DNA of 64,000 nucleotides from Neurospora tetrasperma FGSC 2508 (GCF_000213175.1 NW_009799101.1:3900942-3964941); one strand, 5' to 3'. Positions 21,614 through 32,431 are shown, counted from the stretch's first letter. Notes: a model not told the origin generated them from the sequence alone. Translations and numbers: made by a program.

Positions 21614-23125
21614 GTTGAAAGTCTGTAGTCGTAGTCTTGACGTTAGAAGATACGTCGATGGATGTTGATGGGTTGAGTTGGCTGTATATGTGATTGATGC
21701 TGGTGGTGTGAATGATGCAAAGAGGGGAGTTCAATTGTGGGGGAAAAAGTGGGAGACGGTGTTGTTATATAGGTGCCTGTTTGCGCAAATCCAAGCTCAA
21801 ACGTAAAAGTGACCTTGCTCTGAGTTGCAGGAGGTTTGGTAATAATGAGAGAAGGAACGCACGCGGTGTGATGCAGTGGTTCTTATGGTTTCCCCGTGAA
21901 AGGTTGCCTGTAGTTTGCTTGGGCTAGTGATGAAAGTAGACGGAGGTCCGCGTGAGTGCCCGTTGGCGGGCGCAGTCGGTCCTTCCGACAAACGAGTCGC
22001 CTCTGCCTTCATTTTGTGGAGCCCGCTGCACGCAAAAGAGTCCAATTGCGCGCACGTAAAGTGCGTGCATAGACCACCTAGCAATCCTGGCGTGATCCCC
22101 CAGCTCGTCAGCCTTCTTGGGTTGGAATATAATGGGGTTGGGTGGTCAGTGCCCAAGCCCCGCCTGGAGGGACGGATGGACTTTGCTCCAACACGGAAGA
22201 CGCAGAAACGCCCTGGAGAGAGAACCTGACCGTTCACGTGCCGTTTCATGTACCTTTGGCACCACGCAGCTCCCATCGACGAAACGATGGGACATTTGCA
22301 CACCAGTGATTACCTGGTATTTTGAGTCACGAAGAGACGATGTGGGGACCGTCGTTGGCGTGATCTGGGGACACTTGAAGCTACAGATGTCTTCATGCTT
22401 GCAATACACACAAAGCATTGCATCGGATAATAAAAATAATCAAAGACCGGCACATACTATGTACATACGAATTAGGTTCGTTGACAGCTGACTAGATGTG
22501 GTTTCCCACACCAAAACTATGCGTTTTTCCAGATGCTCTATATTCACCAGCTATGTTCCGGCTCAGGATGATACGCCCGCACGCCCGGTAGATTTTACCC
22601 AGACTTGTAAGTTGGATGTCGGGATGTCAATGGCTTCGATTGGAAAAGCTCCTAGATGAAGTATATACATGATGGACAACTACTTAATGGCACCGAAAAC
22701 TGTCCTGAGCCACTCTGGCTTTTGTTACTATCTCGCATCATTGATACGGATGGTCAAGTAAAGGAATGCAGCTTGAATGTGCCAAAAGCTGCGGTACCTC
22801 CCGTCCAACGAGCACAGAAAATCAACTTCCGTGGGAGGAAGGACAAGGGGTCAACATGAGGGCCTATCAATATTCAAGGCCGCTTTGCTGGAGATTTATT
22901 TCACACTAACAGACTAGGACATCTTTTGCTTACCATCTGTCCGTATCGCAGTATGATGTACATTCAGATCACGAAGGCGAAATGTCAAGATTCCAAAGCT
23001 GTGTCCCGGCGCGAATATAGGTACAAATAAAGGTACATATATACTATGTAATTCGTCATTCATGGTCCGGCTCGCGCAGATCGACAAGTTGCTGCACCCG
23101 TGCGGGAGGAGATTACCAAGGCACC
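21614..23125. other. Intergenic, SKP1 upstream region
   Basis: This 1.5-kb stretch of ordinary composition ends at the left end of the decayed transposon. It holds the SKP1 promoter. Open frames at 21797-22303 (-) and 22117-22491 (+) overlap each other and carry no recognisable motif. Confidence 0.5.
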
Positions 23126-23127
23126 TA

Positions 23128-23149
23128 CAGCAATGTGCCCTGTAAATGC
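23128..23149 (+). repeat. Left terminal inverted repeat of transposon
   Basis: The 22 bp begin CAGCAATGTGCC and end GTAAATGC. They pair with the right end at 20 of 22 positions. TA precedes them at 23126-23127. Confidence 0.9.
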
Positions 23150-24479
23150 TAGTCCCTATAAATGCAAAGACCCAGTTATTGCTAGAATATTCTATGCCCG
23201 AATTATTTTAGTATGGCAAGGCCTGCTAACTGCTAAATGCAAACCGGCCAGCGGACCGCCCATATAAAATTGCAACTGTCAAGATATCTAATAAGGGTTT
23301 TAACACCCCTATTACTACTTATCAGAGCTATCAACGGCCGTCACTAGCTGCTAGAACCCTCCCCCACGATCGCTAAATTTCCCCTAATCTTTTCCCTTCT
23401 TTACTCTTTTACCCTAATTTTCTAATTTGAACTATTAGTATATCCCTTCTTTTTGTCCTCTATTTCTAAATGACCAATAATTCCATACATTTTATTAATA
23501 ATTAAATTTTCCTATAAAACGACCCTTACTATAGCTACTAACCGCCGTAATACACTTTTATAAGAATAGCGAATCTACTTCTAAGAATAAGTAAATAACT
23601 AACCTTACCGCTTAACCTTCGCCTAGTCTGCCTAGTAGATTCAAGGATAATAGAGTATTAATCTCCCTAATTATATAGTATCCCGTTATCTCAATAAAAA
23701 GAAGAACCCTATTAATTTCGTAATTATTAACCCCTTATTATAGCAACTTAAAAAGACTTGTATAAAGATTAGAAAATAACTAGTTCTTAAGAAGCTACTC
23801 TTTCATTGGCAGCTTGGTTTAGAAGTGTTAGGATACTAAAGGACTACCGCCGCGGGTACCGGGACCCGGCTAATATAAGTACGGAAGGAGATTCGGAATT
23901 GCCGGGGATAGAATATTATAACGCTATAATACTAATACTCTCTATTATCTTACTAAGCTTTTACTTAGAAGTATTAAAACGACTGATACTTTCCTTCGCT
24001 TTATTAACTTTAAGCTTAAGAATATTAGAACGTTCGATAAAATAAAGTTATAAAGGGGACGCTCCGGTGTTATATTATAGCGGTATATTAATTAGGAGCT
24101 CTATAATTATTAGTTATAATAGAATAGAGTTTGTACGAATATATAAGTAGTTCGAACGGGCGTTTTTTATTATAGTCGGTAGCTATTAATATATTTTTAA
24201 ATTAACCCCTAATTTAACGTCCTCTACATATAGCTACGACCGTAGTTACCTCAACCTACTTTTCCCTCACATCCTAATAAGAAGCGTAGGGTCTAAGTAC
24301 CTTAATCGAACTTTTGTAGGAGAAAATTAGAAGGATATAATTTAAATACTCTAAAACTTATAATAATATACCTACTAACTTAAATACAATACCTACCTTC
24401 AGGGTTAAATAGTACCATTTATTTAGGAAGTAATACTAAATTCGTAAGCAAAACTTTTATAGCAAGGTTACTTTTACTC

Positions 24480-25200
24480 CTAAATCCGACAATATCCCCT
24501 TTAAGGAGATTAACCGTCTTAGATCCCTCTTAAAAGAATTTCCTACTAATAACCTTTACAATATAAATAAAACAAGGCTCTATTAGTAGTACGCCCCTAA
24601 TATAACTCTAATATTATTATAAAAGCTAGGTATTAAGAAGGATAAATTCTATATCTTATTAATACTTATAATTAATAATACCAGTAATAACCTCTTTAAT
24701 ATCTAAATTATTAATAAAGAAAAAGTACCTTACATATTAAAGAGATATAATTTCGAAGCTTCCCACATAGTCTAGCACAGTAATAAGAAAATATAAATAA
24801 CTAGTACTGTTATAAAAGAGTAGCTCCGAGCCTTCTATAGCTATATTTCTATTAAAAAGCCCGGACAAAGAGTATTCCTTATCCTTAATAATTATTCTAT
24901 TTATAAAGTCGCCCTCCAAATAATACCCCCGCCGCCGTTTATTACCGTACGGTTTCTTCCTCCCAATTATATATCCCTATAGCAACTTATAAATTAGGGT
25001 ATAATTAATACCTTCAAATTATACTACCAACGTTACTTCTTAAAATAAATAATTTATAAGATAGATAAATCTTCTACCGACCTAATTAATACAATAAATT
25101 TAAAATTCTATTTCAATTGGATTTTACAAATCTAGTATATTAAAATAAATAAATAGACTATTATTAATTGCTAGTACAAATCTACTCTTTTAGGTTACAT
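24480..25200 (+). pseudogene. Dead DDE transposase (CENP-B/Tigger type)
   Basis: One plus-strand frame reads the order of a DDE_1 transposase domain from about 24515 to 25150. It contains LRSLLKEFP, then YNINKTRLY where active relatives have a YNMDETGL-type motif, YAPN, LKRYN, LRAFYSHI-like sequence, FLILNNYS where relatives have the LDN-S-H motif, and VRFLPPNY followed by the Q-L-Q-G-IINTFK block. The expected catalytic aspartates are asparagine codons (AAT at 24566-24568 and 24887-24889), as G-to-A change would produce. Many in-frame TAG/TAA codons stand where Trp or Gln is expected. No frameshift is needed between 24566 and 24950, so decay is by substitution. The N-terminal DNA-binding half could not be read with confidence. 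Confidence 0.85.
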
Positions 25201-25776
25201 ACTACCTAAAGGGGAAGTTGAAGAGATTCCCTCAAATCTCAACGCTCTCTACAATAGAGCAACCAGCTATATTAAAGATACTAGAATATCCCTCGCGAAC
25301 TTTTTCAATCTCGTTAATAAGAACAATATACTAAATAAATTAATAACCGTTAAGGAGGTATTTTAATACGTAATTTTAAATTAGGAGGATACTATTAAAG
25401 ATTCTAAAACCCCTAAAAATAACGAAAACGACCGTACCTTCAAACCTCCAATAGTTATTACTAGTAAGTAAGCGGTTATATATCTCTAAAATCTATTAGA
25501 TTAGGTAGTAAGCTATAAGGTTTGTGGTTTTAATGAAATGTAGGGATTACGTAAAATGAAGATGAAAGTTGAGAAGTATTTCAATGACCGTCTTACTTAG
25601 AAGAATATTACTGATTTTTTCTCTTAGGGGAATTATAGACCTTTGTAATAGACTAGAAAGTGTAGATTAGTATAAGAAAATTGATGGTTCTGACCCCTGC
25701 ATCAGGCTCCCAGTTCGGATACCAGTAAATGCAAGGACCTAGTAAATACAAGAAAAATGACCTGCCCGAGTGGGTT

Positions 25777-25798
25777 GCATTTACTAGGCACATTGCTG
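25777..25798 (-). repeat. Right terminal inverted repeat of transposon
   Basis: Read on the minus strand, the 22 bp begin CAGCAATGTGCC and end GTAAATGC. They differ from the left copy at two adjacent positions. TA follows at 25799-25800. Confidence 0.9.
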
Positions 25799-25800
25799 TA

Positions 25801-26361
25801 GACTTGCGCCAACGAGCCTGCCGACTGGCCCGAATGCGGACGGACAACTGCGTGGGGAATCTGGAGATGTCCTCACCCCACCTAATTTGAGATTCAAGAA
25901 TTCCAGAAGCCTTCCTTTCCGATCGCAGCAAACAAGTCCGAAGCTTGTCAAGATTCAAGCAATAGTACCTGCAGGGGCTCGCCGCGAAAAGTCGCTCATC
26001 ACTACCTACCTTCACATATGACCCTGCCGTCCAGGAAAAGTTGAACTCTCAGCTGCTTGCTTCCTTCGAAACTCGTGAATACTTCCATCTCAAAGGGCCT
26101 TGCGAGACATGATCGCTCGCTCCTTCACTGGAGAACACCTGGACGCCTGACGAGGGAGGCGTGATGCTTTGTAATATGTAGTGCGGATGGTGACACCATG
26201 AAGCTGGATTAGGTTCCCCTGGTTACAGCGATGGTAGCGTACAAGGGAATTGCGGGAAAGGCGCGTTTGCATGATTCAAACGGACGGTCGGATCTAGTCT
26301 CTATCACATTGACCCCCGTCGACAACGCTTCAGCGGACCCGCCCCACAAATATGTGGGTCT
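25801..26361. other. Normal-composition island between two decayed elements
   Basis: About 560 bp of balanced composition separate the transposon from the next AT-rich structure. No recognisable gene is present. The open frames on either strand are short and overlap. Confidence 0.5.
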
Positions 26362-27174
26362 CCCCTCCTCGAACTTTTGTGAGAGGAGGTCTGTTACAGT
26401 TTTGCGCAAAAACGTCGTCGGCTGCAGAAACTCCCATACAAACTCTAGATTTTCTTTTTATATATTCTATTATAATAAAATAAAGAAAAATAGTAAAAAT
26501 AAGAATAAATCACTCAGAGGATGGTCTTTTCGAGCTCTTTCTAAAAATATATTTTTTATAAAGTTCGGACCACCCGTTATAGTAATACAACCTTAAAGGT
26601 AAACCTCTGTCGGCTGCAGTTGCTTTTAAGGTTTTGGATACTCCTTATTTTTAACCTTATTAATAATTATATAGCTATAAAAATTATATGCCGAGGATAA
26701 CCTCGGTGAGACGATTCTAATAGTACCATTTTTATAACGCTCGGACTACCCATTAAAGTAATACAACCTCGAGGGGGTAGTATTTTATTTTTCTTCTTTT
26801 AGTTTTCTTTTATTTTTAACTCTAATACTAACGTAATAAGTAAAATAAAAATATGCTGAGGATGTCCTCGCTGAGGCGGTTCTAATGGTATTATTTTTAT
26901 AAAGCACGGACCACCCGTTAAAGTAAGGTAGCTTTGAGGGGGTAAAAGCTTTAAAGTTCAAAGCCTTGCATCTCGACGGTTATTAGTCGTATTGAAAAAC
27001 TAAGGCTACTGTGAGAATCAGGATAAGAAGTTCTATATAGAGGTAATTTTCATCTATTTTTATTAATTTTGTTAGACTTTTAATAGATAATAATACTTGG
27101 TTATTCTTCTGCAGCCGAAGGCTAAAAAGCGCAAAACAGGCTCAGACCTGCTACCGCAAAAACAAGGGGTGGGG
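26362..27174. repeat. AT-rich element with imperfect inverted ends
   Basis: The two 68-bp ends (26362-26429 and 27107-27174, inverted) align without gaps at about two thirds of positions. The strongest blocks are AGGTCTG, TTTTGCGC and TCGGCTGCAGAA. The interior from about 26450 to 27100 is AT-rich in a RIP-like way. Inside lie three direct copies of a unit that ends in a CGGACYACCC-type block followed by a GTAA block. I could not find a coding remnant or a clear target duplication. It could be a non-autonomous DNA element, the residue of a larger one, or a small satellite array with palindromic flanks. Confidence 0.6.
26510..26951 (+). repeat. Three tandem ~170-bp units
   Basis: Related blocks start near 26515, 26690 and 26855. 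Each contains a GAGGAT stretch, a TTCTAAT- or TTCTAAA-like stretch, TTTTTATAA, then a CGGACYACCC block (26566, 26741 and 26908) followed by TTAAAGTAA or a variant. Spacing is about 175 and 167 bp. The spacers are AT-rich and diverged. The copies differ mainly by C/T and A/G changes, consistent with RIP on duplicated DNA. Confidence 0.7.
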
Positions 27175-27666
27175 TCGGGGGGTGGGGTGGGTTTTGGAGG
27201 TTAAGTGGGTCTGAGAACTGAGACTAGTCGGATCCAATTCTTTAGCGTGCCTGAGGGATGCTGACCATCACCCCCCCTGTTCGGAGCTGTTCGCGGACAG
27301 GGCTCGCTCCTACGCAGCAGAGGTACCTGAGATCTGGCACGATGCCACCGTCCACTCCCGGTCCCATGGGCAATTGGGCATTCCCTTCTCACGAAGGTTA
27401 CAGGCCCATCCCTTCCAGGTTCCTTTCTGATTACCACACCCAAAGATTCTCCTCGTCGCTTTCGGGTTATGTTTGAGCGCATTCTCTCCCTGACACGCCA
27501 TCATGCCGTCTTTTTAATCACGGCGACTTCCCTCCTCAACCTTTCCATCCGGTGATGCCCCTTTAGCTTCCCGCGAGTTCTAGTGCCTCGAACGGCTGCG
27601 TGCGCCCCAAGAACGGATGCTCACATGGGTCGCGAATGACTGCAGTCGCAGGATCACGAACTTGAC
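27175..27666. promoter_or_regulatory. Upstream region of SMP3
   Basis: These 492 bp lie between the second decayed element and the SMP3 start codon. The left edge (27167-27192) is G-rich. No gene is seen. Confidence 0.5.
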
Positions 27667-29399
27667 ATGTTGCGGAGAACATACCTTTTCTTGGTGTTGG
27701 TAAGGCTCTGGTTTGCCTTATCACCAAGCTATCTTCACCCAGATGAGAACTTTCAAGGGCCAGAGGTTATAGCCGGTATGTTTGTATTTGCACCCCCGCA
27801 GACTGTATGGCGCATTGCTAACACTCGTCGCGCTTCAGGACAGATCTTTCATTATCCCGTCCGGCACACGTGGGAATTCACGAACGAACACCCGATCCGT
27901 AGCGTTTTCCCACTATGGCCTGTATACGGGCTGCCGATGCTGCTTCTTCGCTGGCTTTGGATCGGAAATGGAAACGATGGCGAGATCCCGCCTATCGCAG
28001 TGTTCTGGACCCTGCGCGTTCTCATGTTCGCCATAAGCTTCGTCCTGGAGGATTGGGCTATCCACGAGCTCATACCATCGCCGAGACATAGGCGCGTTGC
28101 TGTCCTCATTGTCGCCTCCTCCTACGTGACCTGGACGTTCCAGACACACACCTTTTCGAACTCAGTGGAAACATTAGTAGTAGCATGGTGTCTGGTGCTG
28201 ATTCAGCGCATTGTCGAGAATCCGGTAATTGGCCCAAACAGATGATTTCAATGCGCCTGGGTATCACGGTCACTGACAATCCGAATACAGAATCGCAGTT
28301 CGTTCCTTGCCTCAGCGGTATTAGGTTTTGTTGCGGTCTTTGGAGTGTTCAATCGCATCACATTCCCCGCCTTTGTGTTGATTCCTGGCTTGCAGTTGCT
28401 GAATTACTACTGGAAGAAGTGAGTCTGCCTGATCACAGTTTCCTTGGATGCATGCTGATAGTCGATAGTCCTCTGTCATTCATGATATTGGTCTTTGCAG
28501 GTATCTCAACAACGCTGTTTGCCATCGCTCTCGACACGGCCTTCTACACACCGCACTCGATAACCTGGTTGGACCTTGTAAGAAGACCTGTATTGACGCC
28601 GCTCAACAACTTTCTTTACAACATTGACCCGGAAAACTTGGCTCAACATGGATTGCACCCGTGGTACCAACATTTGCTTGCCAACCTTCCACAGCTGATC
28701 GGGCCAGCCGCCGTGCTTCTCTTCACCCGACCGCAATGCTCTATACGACTGTACTCTGCTATCTCAGGCCTTGTCGTTCTCTCCCTATCAAAGCATCAGG
28801 AAGCAAGATTCCTCCTCCCGACAGTCCCTCTCATCTTATCTTCCATTCGACTTCCGAAACGAAAGTCGGCCTTGCGCATTTGGCTGGGGTCCTGGATTGT
28901 GTTCAACCTCGTGTTGGGCATATTATTTGGGGTTTATCACCAAGGTGGTATCGTGCCAGCGCAAGTATTCCTGAGCAAGCAGCCTGATGCTACCCAAGCA
29001 ATTTGGTGGAAGACGTATATGCCACCAACCTGGCTTCTAAACGGGAAGAACGAGGTCCTCACCACACGAGATGTTATGGGAATGAAGGGCGAGATATTGC
29101 TCGAGGAACTGGAGAAAATTGCCACATGCGATATCCCCGCGGACAGGAGGAGCAATGAATATCTGAAGGAGAAGAACGGAACATATCTGGTGGCGCCTCT
29201 TTCGGCTGCATGGCTAGACCCTTACCTACCGAACAAGGGCCTGGACGGACTACGATTTCGGGAGGTATGGCGATATCGGCAGCATTTGAACCTGGATGAT
29301 ATGGATTTTGGTGATGACGGCGTTTGGAATACCCTGACTAGAGTAATTGGGAGGAGGGGCCTCGGGATATGGAGGGTTACCAAAAGTTGTCCCAAGTAG
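27667..29399 (+). CDS. SMP3: GPI mannosyltransferase 4 (SMP3/PIG-Z)
   Basis: Four exons (27667-27775, 27839-28224, 28291-28418, 28469-29399) give 517 residues with matching phases. The enzyme adds the fourth mannose to the GPI anchor precursor in the ER, using dolichol-phosphate mannose; fungi need it before the anchor is attached. The GT22 signature [13 protein letters not shown] is at residues 22-34, and HPDE is the expected catalytic loop. Exon 2 has [18 protein letters not shown]; exon 3 has [20 protein letters not shown]. Exon 4 has IALDTAFY, the ER-lumenal [30 protein letters not shown] block, and [11 protein letters not shown]. Many hydrophobic segments fit a multi-pass protein. Intron 1 is 63 bp and free of stops. 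Intron 3 (50 bp) must use the acceptor at 28468; the more obvious CAG at 28500 breaks the frame. Confidence 0.95.
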
Positions 29400-29895
29400 G
29401 GCTGATAGAGTGGTATGGCGGAATGATTGGTCAACGGCGGCCGTCTAATTCTACAGCGTTTTCTATAAAATGGCTGTATCTTAATGGAATTCAAGACGTC
29501 CTCAAGAAACAATGAATGAAGCTTGCGCAAGGTCTTAATTCTGGAAACAACCACAGACAGGGTTGAGAAAGTAAACAAACATGTGCCAAGAATTAGGGGG
29601 GATCGGTTGCTGCGGGGAGCCAGCGGAAGCACGGCCGCTCGGGACAGGGGTGGGGATCGCGTTTTACGGGAAAGCTGACCGGCCCACGGGCTTCGACCCA
29701 CTGTAAATTTGGAACTTGGGAGCACTGAAGCTCCGTCAATCACCCGAACAAGTCCATCCACTTCATCCGGTTCCGTCGAGTCAACACTGAAGGTACCGAC
29801 AACACCACGCTCCGTAGCTGCCCGCACCTTCCCGTCCACAGCCAGCCACCACCGCCACCAGGAACCACACTCGCCAAAGCCGCGATCTAGCCAAG
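29400..29895. other. SMP3 3' flank and PET100 promoter
   Basis: These 496 bp lie between two plus-strand genes. No separate gene or repeat is seen. The last 200 bp are C-rich and precede the PET100 start. Confidence 0.5.
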
Positions 29896-30321
29896 ATGGG
29901 TGGTCTCAATCTCGAAGTCTTCAAGGTGAGCGGCCCCTCCCATCCATCCCATCCCAGCTTCACCAAGCTGCCTGGGCCCTCCCCGAAAGAGCTCGCCCTT
30001 GCTCTTCCCTTCTCCGGCTTCGTTTGCTGTCTCGACCAAGGCGTGTGAACTGCAGTGGGCTGACCATTACGGAAAAAACAGTTCGGCATGTACCTCATGT
30101 TCCCCATCGGAATCATGTTCTACTTCGGCACCAACCTCGACCAGCGCTTTTCCGTCCCCGACTTCTGGCCCAAGCCCGAGAACGCCAACAAGGTCCCGTA
30201 CGACCGCGACGAGATTCACGAGGAGCTCGAGAGGCTGCGCGCCCGGAGACTTTATTTGCGCGAGAAGAGGCTGGCGAGTGAGGCTCAGCAGCAGCAGCAG
30301 CAGAACAACGATCAGGAGTAG
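29896..30321 (+). CDS. PET100: Cytochrome c oxidase assembly factor PET100
   Basis: Exons 29896-29925 and 30082-30321 join in phase 0 and encode 89 residues. The protein reads MGGLNLEVFKFGMYLMFPIG, then YFGTNLDQRFSVPDFWPKP, PYDRDEIHEELERLRAR and a Gln/Asn-rich tail. The FGFYLMFPIG helix and the NLDxRFSVPDFWPKP block are diagnostic of Pet100, an inner-membrane protein that holds subassemblies of cytochrome c oxidase. The single helix near residues 10-27 is the membrane segment and the charged C-terminal half would face the intermembrane space. The protein is shorter than yeast Pet100 (111 residues) but similar to animal forms. The six-codon polyglutamine run near the end is unusual but lies outside the conserved part. 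The intron is 156 bp with a GCTGACC branch site. Confidence 0.95.
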
Positions 30322-30752
30322 TGCGACGACATCGACTACCTGTCGAGGGGCCTGCCTATGAGAATTCTGGGCACAATTGAAGTTTACGGCAACTGACGAG
30401 ACGAGTCATTCACCCTCAATTGAAGAGGGGGGGCTGTCGTGTTGTGGTTCTGGCTATGAGCAACTTCGGCTGAGGGGATTGTAAGATTACTGGAGTAGTA
30501 AAAGGAAGAGATGGAAGTCGACCTGGCCAGCTGGGCCGTCGCGGTTGGACAGCCATGGTGGTTAGTGGTGGACGAGTATCGACATGGGTTATAAGGCGTT
30601 TAAGGGGAAAACATGTCATTATTAGGTATCATGGTCACGAGGGAGGGACCTCTCTGCTTTGCATCGGGCCCGGACATCATCTTTGGGAAAGGGTATTTAT
30701 CAATGTTTACAATCATTTGTTATGTCCCTTCTTTTTGCTTTTCAGGCCAGGG
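30322..30752. other. Convergent 3' flanks of PET100 and TACO1
   Basis: These 431 bp lie between convergent stop codons and hold no recognisable gene. They should carry both polyadenylation regions. Confidence 0.5.
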
Positions 30753-31726
30753 CTACTCGTCAATGAGTTCAGTCACCCTAGCCCACTCGTCATCACTCAT
30801 GTTTCCCCTGGATACATTGGACCAGATCGCCTGGACATCAGGGTAGTCTTTGATGCTTGTGAGGAGGTCCATAAACTTGACCAACTCCTCGGACGAGTCC
30901 AGCGGAGCTTTGGTATCCTCAATGGCATGCCACACAATGTCGGACTCGGCGATCTTGAGGTTGAACTTGGACCCGACAGCCTTGCAGATCTGCTGAGTTG
31001 ACGAGGGGTCCGACCAGACAATAATGTTGCCCTCTTCGTCGTTCTCGAGATCCTCAGCGCCAGCCTCAATCGCATCCTCCATGATGTCATCTACGTCCAG
31101 GTCGCTCTCGCCCTTCTCAAAGATCACGCGGCCCCTCCGCTCGAAGAGGAACTTGGACGGGCTCTTGGCACCGTTCGCCTTCTTCACCATCTGGTTCAAG
31201 TCTTCTATAACGCGCTTTGTGTTCTCTGTCGCAGCGTCCACCACCAGAGCGATGTTGGGTGGCACAATCGCCTCGTATATCACGGGCTCTAGGGTAGCGC
31301 CTTCCGACGACTTGCCCTGGCCTCGGGCGATGGCTCCCTCGATCAAGGCCTTGGGGGTACCGGCCTTCTTGGCCGCCGCGACAATAGTGGCAAGCTGCGG
31401 GTTATCGTTGAGATTGGGTCCATAGACTAACTCGCGTAACTGCGTAAGCTCGGGCTTCAGCCGGCGGATGGGCATCGGGATGATCGGTGAAACGCACGCT
31501 TCGAGTACAAGGTGATGTTCTTGGTGAAGACGGTCCTGGCTGCATTTTTCTTGGCGTCGGCGGCGGCCTTTTCATGCTTGATCTTGGACCACTTGTTATG
31601 ACCAGACTGCAGGGCGGGACTGCTAACGAAGGTGCGCCGACATTGCGCGCATATCGAGGAGCTCGTGGATTTGGAGGAAGACCGGAAGAGTGGACCAATG
31701 ACGATGCTCCGCGCGAGGGAAGCCAT
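30753..31726 (-). CDS. TACO1: TACO1/YebC-family mitochondrial translation activator
   Basis: Exons 31726-31498 and 31426-30753 encode 300 residues. The N terminus is rich in Ser, Arg and Ala with few acids and fits a mitochondrial presequence ending near the QCRRTFVSS stretch. The mature protein begins SGHNKWSKIKHEKAAADAKK, the YebC/PmpR hallmark, and continues TKNITLYSKLYGPNLNDNPQLATI across the splice and KAGTPKALIEGAIARGQGK. The three-domain YebC fold is complete to the C terminus. In mammals TACO1 helps mitochondria translate COX1; in yeast the relative Dpc29 acts more broadly on mitochondrial translation. The 71-bp intron uses a TTAG acceptor, and the splice is fixed by the conserved LYGPN sequence. 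The start is the ATG directly ahead of the presequence. Confidence 0.93.
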
Positions 31727-32431
31727 TATTGCGCTTTGCGAGAGAAGTAGTCTGGAAGATGAGCAATGCGCGTCAGATTGACAAACACTAGGAAACTTTG
31801 AAGGCGGGTTGACGCGACTCGACAACCCAGAAGAGAAGCGTACAAAGACAAAACGGCGAGACGGCTCTTCCCGCGACAATGGACGGAGCTCTCAGTCAAA
31901 ATTCTGAGAATTGTTAGGTTAAGCTGTGCCGAATGGCGGCCGGGGTTCGGGCGCGGGGCGGGAAGGAAAATGGCCCATCGACATGGGCGGCGCGGTGGTT
32001 CACCAGGGGCGTGTCCCGAACCCCTTGTCGGGTGTTGCCCCTCGAACACGACTCATTGGCCCACTGTATGTACAGCACGCTTGCTTCCCTGAGGGGACGC
32101 CCATGTACATGCGCCCGCAGACTTCAGCAACCTCCTGTGAGCTGCATTGGATGTTATCACACTACACTCTACAGACCTCGATCATCCATGTCAACCTGAG
32201 AACCCAAGGCTGGCTCAGGTCAACAACTTTCTTCCACTTCGTTGCGACTGACACCTTGGCCTTAACGAGCTTCAGACAGTCCTATTCTAGACCACGTTGC
32301 CTGACGATGCTAGCTTCGACCTTTTTACAGACCAGCCGAGTTTCTTAGATCTGACTACATACAGTACAGCTATATACACCTAATTTCGCCGTCGAATTCG
32401 CAACAACAGAGCCCTCGACCGGCACCTAATC
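31727..32431. promoter_or_regulatory. Divergent upstream region of TACO1 and LAA1-like gene
   Basis: These 705 bp separate divergent starts and must hold both promoters and leaders. No gene or repeat is seen. Confidence 0.5.

Larger units (their letters stand above)
23128..25798 (+). mobile_element. RIP-decayed Tigger/pogo-like DNA transposon
   Basis: The 2671-bp element is bounded by inverted termini beginning CAGCAATGTGCC and flanked on both sides by TA (23126-23127 and 25799-25800), the target duplication expected of the Tc1/mariner superfamily. The interior is strongly AT-rich with abundant TpA and few CpA dinucleotides, as repeat-induced point mutation leaves it. The plus strand carries a readable but dead DDE-type transposase. 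The motif (R)TAAATGCAA recurs near both ends, at about 23157, 23233 and 25725 and inverted at 25775, and may be subterminal binding sites. The last 130 bp on the right are less AT-rich than the core. The family is assigned from the transposase motifs and the TA duplication; no database comparison was made. Confidence 0.88.

Noticed and set aside
23150-27110. LTR retrotransposon relic in the AT-rich block
   Set aside because: No long direct terminal repeats, primer-binding site or reverse transcriptase motif could be read; the readable frame is a DDE transposase with short inverted ends.
28501-28600. SMP3 exon starting after the CAG at 28500
   Set aside because: The phase does not fit the preceding exon; the acceptor at 28468 restores a continuous protein.
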